A stretch of DNA of 18,674 nucleotides from contig DJLZ01000002.1 in assembly GCA_002436405.1 (NCBI GenBank), forward strand, positions 1 to 18,674. Direction: 5' to 3'. The position numbers and the translations under genes are program-made. How positions within the stretch are numbered: position 1 is the stretch's first letter; each line of letters opens with the position of its first letter. Source of the DNA: Proteobacteria bacterium UBA6503. Its GTDB lineage: Bacteria; Pseudomonadota; Alphaproteobacteria; UBA1280; UBA6503. The notes under the pieces are model-generated. The model was not told the origin of the DNA. It worked only from the letters and a program-made list of their open reading frames with translations, and made no database searches. Positions 13,376 to 18,674 of this stretch are shown piece by piece.

Positions 13376-16258
13376 ATGTTTAAAACGAAACTTACCCCCA
13401 TTGCTGATTATATATTTGGCGCTAAGGTGCTTAATATTATGCTGCCGCTCTTGATGGTTTATCTGGTGGTGGGCACGGTTGCGCAAAAAAGCATGGGTCT
13501 TTACCATGCAACTGAAGTGTTTTTCTTTTCGCCAGTTGTCTGGCTTGGCAATGTTGTGCCTTTGCCGGGTGTGCCTATCCTACTAGGGGCATTGCTGTTT
13601 TGCCTATGTGGGCACCTTGTTTTTAAAAGTCCATTCCGTAAGCGTAAGGTGGGTATTCTTATTACTCACCTAGGTGTGGTGTTTTTGGTGGGGGCAGGGC
13701 TGTTTTCAAGCTTTGTGGTGCAAGAGGGGGCACTTGTGCTTGAGCCTCATTCACCTAAAGCCACCTATGCCGATTACCACAAGCGTGTGGTACGGGTGGT
13801 TGATGCCGAAGGTGATATTGTCACTGAAATGCCTTTTAAAAACTTTTTAACAGAAACACCAACCTCTGAAAACTGTGCCGACTTACCATTCCCTTATGCA
13901 TTGCTAGAAGCTTGCGAGAACTGCAACATCATTAAGCGCACGCAAGACGGTCAAAGCTTTTACATAGGCATGGCGCAGCATATGCAGCTGACCCCTAAAG
14001 CGCTTGAAGCCCAGAACGAACAAAACCTTAGCGGCCTGACCATTGCCGTGCCCTCACCAGCAGGCGAGAATAGTATTTACCTTGCCCTTGAGGGCGTGCC
14101 TGTTTTGCCTGAGATTACTTATAACGAGAGCACCTACACCCTGCAGGTCTTAAAAGAACCACGCAGCTTGCCGTTTAAGGTTGAGCTGCTTGACTTCCAG
14201 CGTGATACCCACCCCGGGACGAATATGGCATCGGCCTATCAATCCCACGTACGTATTATTGACGGTACAACCCAATGGGAAGGTCTTATTAAGATGAATG
14301 ACCCTATGCGCTATAAAGGGTATGCCTTGTTCCAATCATCTTTTACTGAAACCCCTGATCAAGTGCAGTCGGTATTGGCTGTTGTTTATAACCCGTATCG
14401 CGTTTGGCCATACTACGCCACAGGCCTTATTGCCTTGGGGCTGATAGTGCACTTGTTGTTTGGCCGCTCACGCAGAGGGAAGGCCGCCCTTATTTTTGCA
14501 GCCATATTGCTGGGCGCCCCGCAAGCTATGGCTACCGAGAGCCAGCCTCTTGCGCTTGATGAATTTAAAACGCTTCCTATCCTGCATGAGGGGCGCATCA
14601 AACCAATAGAGTCCTTTACCGAAGTGACCCTTAAACCTCTAGGGGTTGAAGACCCTAACCAAGCCTTGGCAGAGCTTGTGCTAGCCCCAGCCACAGCAGC
14701 CATCAAGCCGTATATTTTAGTAAAGAGTAAGGCCGTTATAAATGCGTTAGAGCTCACCACAAAAGAACCCTCACGCTATAGCTTTGCCGAACTGCAAAAA
14801 GCCTTTGCCCAAAAACGAGCCCTTGTTGAGCCTTTAATAAGTGCAAAGCCCGAGGCCCGCACGCCCGCCCAACAAAGCTTAGTTGAGCTATATGAACATA
14901 CGCAAACCTTAGCGCAGCTGCTTTCAAGCCTAACGGTCCTTATGCCCTTAGATGTACGTCTAGATGATCTACCGCCACAACCTGATGCATATTATAGTTA
15001 TGCCCAATGGCAGCCACACCGCGCGGTGATTCAACAGCGCATCGAACAGGTGGTAAAACAAAAAGGCGGTGCCGTGCAAGACTATTCAATGAATGAGCAA
15101 GCACTGGCGTTTTTATCATTCACCCTTACGCGCCTTGAGGCTGAAGGCAAACACGCAACCTTATTTAAAGTTGTGCCTACCGTGCAGGAGGACGCACCTC
15201 TTGCCAGCCCTTGGGATGTTGTTAACCAAGCCCTAGGCACGCCACAAACAGCAGAGCACTTTGGTGCTTGGCAAACTTTAGCCCGTGCCTATAACGACCA
15301 TAACCCCCAGCTTTGGCAACAAACTCTACAGCAATTACACACGCTGACACCTGCTAGCCGCATGGTACAGGCCGAGGTTTTTTATAATAGCCTTGCACCT
15401 GTTAAAACCAGCTTTGCCTTATATGGGCTAGGTCTATTGGTTTTGTTGGCAGGCGCTGTTTTGGCAAAACCAACTTTAGCAAATCGCGCGCTATTACCGC
15501 TTGTGGCAGGCGGGCTTGTGCACCTTGTAGGTGTTGCATTACGGGTGGCTATTTTGCAGCGGCCGCCAGTGGGCACACTTTATGAATCAGTAATATTTGT
15601 GGGGCTTGTGCTGGTCGTGTTTACGCTGTGGCGCAGCCTTAAAACAAGGGACTCTATTTGGCTTTGGTTGGGCGCAACGGGTGGCATGCTATTACAAGCC
15701 TTAGCGCTTACGCTGCCACAAACAGGCGACGATATGACCATGCTTACCGCCGTGCTCAATACCAATTTTTGGCTGCTGATTCATGTGCTGACCATCACTG
15801 CCGGTTATGGCTTTTGTTTGGTGGTAAGTGGTCTTGCTCATGTGTGCTATGCACGCGACGACTGGCAAAAACGCTACCGTCCAGCTTTACGTAATGCGGT
15901 GCGTTTAGCTTTGCTTTTCACGTTTGTGGGCACACTGCTTGGCGGCGTTTGGGCTGACCAATCATGGGGCCGATTCTGGGGGTGGGACCCTAAAGAAAAT
16001 GGTGCCTTACTTATTGTGCTATGGCTTGTATGGCTGCTGCATGGTGAGGTTGCAAAAGCATTGCCATGGCGCTTTGTTTTAGCAGGGTATGTCTTACTTT
16101 CAGGTGTCGTAGCATTGTCGTGGTTAGGGGTAAACCTGCTGAGTGTAGGATTGCATAATTATGGTTTTACCGAGGCCATGGCCATTGTGCTTGGTGGGGT
16201 GTGGGCTGCCGAAATTGCCTTTTTAGCCATTGTGCAATTAAAACGAGAGAGGCTGTAA
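13376..16258 (+). CDS. ccsBA: Fused System II cytochrome c synthase CcsBA (ResB-ResC type)
   Basis: 960 residues. The N-terminal ResB/CcsB part (about 1-370) has membrane helices near 20-35, 58-78, 88-108 and 340-360 and a large periplasmic domain (about 110-335). A linker follows with a signal-like hydrophobic stretch (about 370-385) and a periplasmic region to about 675. The CcsA/ResC part (about 680-960) has several helices and the heme-handling tryptophan motif WGRFWGWDPKE near 860. It exports heme and ligates it to CXXCH apocytochromes, here CcoO and CcoP. Fused CcsBA is typical of epsilonproteobacteria and Bacteroidetes. The start is the first ATG after the operator; an internal ATG at 13439 with AAGGTG upstream would still keep the first helix. 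The thioredoxin gene follows two bases later. Confidence 0.93.
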   Translation: MFKTKLTPIADYIFGAKVLNIMLPLLMVYLVVGTVAQKSMGLYHATEVFFFSPVVWLGNVVPLPGVPILLGALLFCLCGHLVFKSPFRKRKVGILITHLGVVFLVGAGLFSSFVVQEGALVLEPHSPKATYADYHKRVVRVVDAEGDIVTEMPFKNFLTETPTSENCADLPFPYALLEACENCNIIKRTQDGQSFYIGMAQHMQLTPKALEAQNEQNLSGLTIAVPSPAGENSIYLALEGVPVLPEITYNESTYTLQVLKEPRSLPFKVELLDFQRDTHPGTNMASAYQSHVRIIDGTTQWEGLIKMNDPMRYKGYALFQSSFTETPDQVQSVLAVVYNPYRVWPYYATGLIALGLIVHLLFGRSRRGKAALIFAAILLGAPQAMATESQPLALDEFKTLPILHEGRIKPIESFTEVTLKPLGVEDPNQALAELVLAPATAAIKPYILVKSKAVINALELTTKEPSRYSFAELQKAFAQKRALVEPLISAKPEARTPAQQSLVELYEHTQTLAQLLSSLTVLMPLDVRLDDLPPQPDAYYSYAQWQPHRAVIQQRIEQVVKQKGGAVQDYSMNEQALAFLSFTLTRLEAEGKHATLFKVVPTVQEDAPLASPWDVVNQALGTPQTAEHFGAWQTLARAYNDHNPQLWQQTLQQLHTLTPASRMVQAEVFYNSLAPVKTSFALYGLGLLVLLAGAVLAKPTLANRALLPLVAGGLVHLVGVALRVAILQRPPVGTLYESVIFVGLVLVVFTLWRSLKTRDSIWLWLGATGGMLLQALALTLPQTGDDMTMLTAVLNTNFWLLIHVLTITAGYGFCLVVSGLAHVCYARDDWQKRYRPALRNAVRLALLFTFVGTLLGGVWADQSWGRFWGWDPKENGALLIVLWLVWLLHGEVAKALPWRFVLAGYVLLSGVVALSWLGVNLLSVGLHNYGFTEAMAIVLGGVWAAEIAFLAIVQLKRERL

Positions 16259-16260
16259 CA

Positions 16261-16809
16261 ATGCAAAAACTAGCCATTGTTTTAGGGTGTGTTGTGCTTT
16301 TTGCGGGAGCGCTTTTTCTGGATACATATTTTGAGCAACAACAGGTTGAGCAGTTGCAACGTTCAAGCATTGCCAAAAGCGAAGCGAATACGACTGAAGA
16401 ACACGTGCCTAATACTGAACTTACGCTCTTAAACGGTCAAACTAAGCAACTGTATAGCCTAAAGGGGCACTATGTATTGGTAAACTTTTGGGCCACATGG
16501 TGCGCCCCATGCCTTGAAGAAATGCCCGAGCTTTTAAGCCTTGCACAACATAAAGAGGAACTTCATTTGGTGCTGGTTTCAGTTGATGAAGCGCATCATG
16601 CCATCATGCCATTTTTTGAAAAGCTAGGCCTTACTGAAGCCGTAAAGGCGCAAAACGTGCATCTGGTAACTGACGCAGACCAGCAACTGGCGCAACTGTT
16701 CCAAAGCTTTAAATACCCTGAAAGTTACTTGCTTACACCAACTATGGCTTTGCAACAAAAGTTTGTAGGCAAAGTAACGGCGAAGGGGATTCTCAAGGCG
16801 CTGAAGTAG
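16261..16809 (+). CDS. TlpA/ResA-family membrane-anchored thiol reductase
   Basis: 182 residues from the ATG at 16261, which has GAGAGG inside the end of ccsBA; an upstream in-frame ATG at 16201 lies wholly within ccsBA and is unlikely. Residues 1-20 form a membrane anchor (KLAIVLGCVVLFAGALFL). The thioredoxin fold follows with VNFWATWCAPC (active Cys81, Cys84) and a probable cis-Pro in KYPESYLL. ResA/CcmG-like proteins reduce the CXXCH cysteines of apocytochromes before heme attachment, which fits the two-base spacing after ccsBA. It could also serve general periplasmic reduction. Convergent with hemN, with 19 bases between stop codons and only a weak hairpin (AGCC/GGCT, 16825-16838). Confidence 0.92.
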   Translation: MQKLAIVLGCVVLFAGALFLDTYFEQQQVEQLQRSSIAKSEANTTEEHVPNTELTLLNGQTKQLYSLKGHYVLVNFWATWCAPCLEEMPELLSLAQHKEELHLVLVSVDEAHHAIMPFFEKLGLTEAVKAQNVHLVTDADQQLAQLFQSFKYPESYLLTPTMALQQKFVGKVTAKGILKALK

Positions 16810-16828
16810 CTGGCCTTAAACTATAGCC

Positions 16829-18193
16829 CTAAATGGCTTTTGCGTGGCGTGGGGTTTCGCTGGGTACTCTAAAGTACACATCAAACACACTGGCAAACAA
16901 GCGGGCAAGGGGCTTTGCTTCGGGGAAAATGCGCACTGTATTGCCACGTACTTCTAAAAAGCCCTGGCCTTGGTATGGGGCAAGGCGTTCAAGCTCTTCG
17001 ACAAAGTAATTTTCTGGCACGCCAAAGGCTTTGCAAATGGGTGTAAGATCAACATCCAAATAACACATGATTTGTTCAATCACTGCCGCACGTAGCTTAT
17101 CGTCATGGCTAAGGCTGGCACTTTTAACACTTACGGGTTGGTTGTTATTAACTTTGGTGATGTAAACACCTGTATTCACTTCGTTTTGAACATAACCCTG
17201 CGGCAAATGGCCAATAGCAGAGGCACCAAAACCAATAAGCGTGGCGCAAGCGTCAGTGGTGTAACCTTGGAAATTCCGTTGCAGTGTCCGCTCGGCCAGG
17301 CCTTTGGCCATAGGGTCATCTGCTTTGGCAAAATGGTCAATACCAATGGCAACATACCCAGCCTCAGTCAAAAGGTGTTGCGCTGTTTCAAAAAGGTCAA
17401 GGCGCAGTTCTTTTGTTGGCAGTGCGTTTTCATCAATCAAACGCATGTGCTTTTTCATCCATGGTACGTGGGCATAGCCAAAAAGCGCAATGCGGCTTGG
17501 GGCAAGCTCTAGGGTTTTAACAATCGTTGCCTGCATGCTCTCGATGGTCTGATGGGGGAGGCCATAAAGCAAGTCAAAGTTAATATCATTAATACCATAC
17601 TGGCGCAGAAGCTTAACGGCCTTTTCACTGAGCGCAAATGGTTGTTTGCGGTTCACGGCTTTAAGCACGGTATCGTCAAAGTCTTGTACGCCAAGGCTAA
17701 CGCGTGTCACACCATGCTCGGCATAAGCTTGTACACGTTCTTCAGTTAAAAGGCGTGGGTCAAGTTCAATGTCTATATTCGTTTTTGTGCTGAACTTGAA
17801 GTTTTTCTTTAACTCAAAAAGTAAGGCTGAAAAGTCTTCACCGCTAAGCATACCTGGTGAGCCCCCACCAAAATGAAGGTGTTGTACATTCAGTTTTTTA
17901 GGCATGTGGTTAGCAACAGACTGAATCTCTTTTTGCAAGGCTTCAACATACTTTTTAACAGGGTCGTAACGTTTGGTAACTTTTGTATGACATCCGCAAT
18001 ACCAGCACATTTGCGCACAGTATGGCACATGGATATATAGCGAAATCTCTTCGTCAGTTGGTAGTGCTCTGAGCCACTGAAAATACGCCTCTGGTGACTC
18101 CAAAGGTTTAAAGTGTGGTGCCGTTGGGTAGCTGGTGTAACGCGGCACCTGACGGTCAAGGTTCAACATGTTTTGGCGTAAAGAACATTTCAT
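16829..18193 (-). CDS. hemN: Oxygen-independent coproporphyrinogen III oxidase HemN
   Basis: 454 residues from the ATG at 18193. PRYTSYPTAPHF (17-28) is the HemN N-terminal signature. The radical-SAM cluster is C59-x3-C63-x2-C66 with the extra HemN Cys68 (CAQMCWYCGCH). FGGGSPGMLSGEDF and NFDLLYGLPHQT follow in normal order, and the length matches E. coli HemN. It converts coproporphyrinogen III to protoporphyrinogen IX without O2, supplying heme for the oxidase. The open frame runs back to a TTG at 18241, but that region holds the operator, so a later start is needed. The 18193 ATG lacks a ribosome site and coincides with the predicted transcription start; the ATG at 18169 (446 residues) would leave a 24-base leader and is a real alternative. 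Confidence 0.95.
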   Translation of the reverse strand: MKCSLRQNMLNLDRQVPRYTSYPTAPHFKPLESPEAYFQWLRALPTDEEISLYIHVPYCAQMCWYCGCHTKVTKRYDPVKKYVEALQKEIQSVANHMPKKLNVQHLHFGGGSPGMLSGEDFSALLFELKKNFKFSTKTNIDIELDPRLLTEERVQAYAEHGVTRVSLGVQDFDDTVLKAVNRKQPFALSEKAVKLLRQYGINDINFDLLYGLPHQTIESMQATIVKTLELAPSRIALFGYAHVPWMKKHMRLIDENALPTKELRLDLFETAQHLLTEAGYVAIGIDHFAKADDPMAKGLAERTLQRNFQGYTTDACATLIGFGASAIGHLPQGYVQNEVNTGVYITKVNNNQPVSVKSASLSHDDKLRAAVIEQIMCYLDVDLTPICKAFGVPENYFVEELERLAPYQGQGFLEVRGNTVRIFPEAKPLARLFASVFDVYFRVPSETPRHAKAI

Positions 18194-18199
18194 GAAACC

Positions 18200-18241
18200 A
18201 CAATAAGGCGAGGGCACAATGCTGTATTTGACTTTGGTCAA
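18200..18241 (-). promoter_or_regulatory. Predicted FNR-type class II promoter of hemN
   Basis: TTGACTTTGGTCAA (18228-18241) is a TTGAC-N4-GTCAA dyad centred at 18234.5. The -10 expected for a -41.5 site falls at 18200-18205 and reads TATTGT on the minus strand (four of six to TATAAT), giving a start at 18193. Confidence 0.75.
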
Positions 18242-18275
18242 CTAAAGCAGGGATAGCTCTAAGAAATTTAAGACT

Positions 18276-18309
18276 AAAAAGCCCGCCTGATTTACATCGG
18301 CGGGCTTTT
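18276..18309. terminator. Bidirectional terminator-like hairpin
   Basis: AGCCCGCC (18280-18287) pairs with GGCGGGCT (18299-18306), preceded by five A and followed by T. It lies upstream of hemN, so on the minus strand it would stop transcripts entering from genes beyond the right edge. Confidence 0.75.
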
Positions 18310-18311
18310 GA

Positions 18312-18352
18312 ATTAGTGGTGGAGGAGTTAGGCGCAATTAATAAGTCTCAAT
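18312..18352. repeat. GTGGTGG/TCTCAAT intergenic motif, diverged copy C
   Basis: ATTAGTGGTGG starts just after the terminator hairpin, and GTCTCAAT follows at the same spacing as in the copy at 4117-4158, while the middle differs. TCTCAA and TTGAGA next to it form a small inverted repeat. Confidence 0.4.
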
Positions 18353-18480
18353 ATGTTTTGAGAATGACCTGATACTTTTAACAGGTGTTTCAATTAGCAG
18401 TTGCAGGTTTGTATACATCTGTTGTATAAATTTGCCATGGCTCACATACAACCTATGGAGGTTAGTCGAAACGAACCACT

Positions 18481-18569
18481 GTGCGTTTGAGCAAACGCAC
18501 TCTCGAAAAATCCGATTTGAGACTTTTGGAGAAAATGCCGGAAATTCGCTGTTTCTCAGAGTTCGTTTG
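18481..18569. repeat. Nested inverted-repeat element, copy B
   Basis: GTGCGTTTG (18481-18489) and CAAACGCAC (18492-18500) form a perfect palindrome with two bases between. From CAAACGCAC the order of copy A is kept: a weak TCG/CGA hairpin, CGATTTGAGACTTTT, a variable core, TCTCAG, then GTTCGTTTG (18561-18569). The right outer arm has one change and no longer pairs perfectly. No gene is seen in 18242-18674. Confidence 0.6.
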
Positions 18570-18588
18570 GATTCTCGAACGACAAAAT

Positions 18589-18603
18589 CCCGCACGCTGC
18601 GGG
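18589..18603. repeat. G+C-rich hairpin within the right-end repeat
   Basis: CCCGCA (18589-18594) and TGCGGG (18598-18603) flank CGC. It occupies the place of the terminator hairpin in copy A (4061-4077) but has no T-run, so it looks like a decayed counterpart. Confidence 0.45.
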
Positions 18604-18644
18604 GTGTGTGGCGTTAGTTAAGTTATTGAAAATAAATGGAAAAT

Positions 18645-18674
18645 TTAATGGTGGTGCTGTCAGACTAAACTAAA
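18645..18674. repeat. GTGGTGG/CAGACTAAAC intergenic motif, copy B, cut by the window end
   Basis: TTAATGGTGGTG is followed by GTCAGACTAAAC, nearly identical to the copy at 4117-4146 and in the same order relative to the nested inverted repeat and hairpin. Confidence 0.5.

Noticed and set aside
16201..16260. Longer start at 16201 for the TlpA-like gene
   Set aside because: It lies inside the 3' end of ccsBA and places residues before the clear membrane anchor; 16261 has GAGAGG upstream.
18194..18241. TTG start at 18241 for hemN
   Set aside because: This start codon is part of the TTGAC-N4-GTCAA operator and the added residues are not HemN-like.
3965..18569. Copies A and B as attachment sites bounding one mobile element that contains the cbb3 operon
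   Set aside because: The copies are diverged, the intervening genes look like core respiration genes in conserved order, and the recombinase lies outside the interval.
18338..18617. Two overlapping open frames of 60-85 codons at the right end
   Set aside because: They run through the inverted-repeat element on both strands, with no ribosome site or family match.

Overview
The window reads as a chromosomal segment of a proteobacterium. A fixNOQP-fixGHIS type cbb3 oxidase operon, an OmpW porin, a HemN and Crp/FNR-type operators are all present. An alphaproteobacterial lineage is my best guess, but cytochrome c maturation here uses a fused System II protein (CcsBA), which is unusual for that class, so I hold the placement loosely.

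Left part (about 1-4200): a probable accessory or mobile region. It starts with the 3' end of a PhyH-family dioxygenase. A tight two-gene operon follows: a ComF-like phosphoribosyltransferase-domain protein and a stand-alone DprA-like SLOG protein, in visibly A+T-richer DNA than the rest. Next is a large serine recombinase whose ribosome binding site lies in a perfect hairpin. Downstream of it are iterated AATTCCCTGTTA-type repeats, a nested inverted-repeat element and terminators. The phosphoribosyltransferase-SLOG pair beside a recombinase is the best candidate for a little-described system, possibly a nucleotide- or DNA-sensing conflict module.

Central and right part (about 4200-18240): a low-oxygen respiration block. 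On the minus strand, ccoN-ccoO-ccoQ-ccoP-ccoG-ccoH-ccoI-ccoS encode the cbb3 oxidase with its copper and assembly factors, followed by ompW. Divergent from ccoN is a Crp/FNR-family regulator, then ccsBA and a TlpA/ResA-like thioredoxin on the plus strand. A convergent hemN completes the block. Four TTGA(C/T)-N4-GTCAA operators lie before ompW, between ccoN and the regulator, before ccsBA and before hemN. They tie oxidase, heme supply, cytochrome c maturation and a porin into one local regulon, probably controlled by the regulator in the middle. At three of them a -10-like hexamer sits where a -41.5 (class II) site predicts it. For ccsBA and hemN this geometry puts the transcription start on the A of the ATG, so leaderless mRNAs are possible.

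Right end (18242-18674): no gene. It holds a terminator-like hairpin and further copies of the composite repeat also found at 3965-4158.
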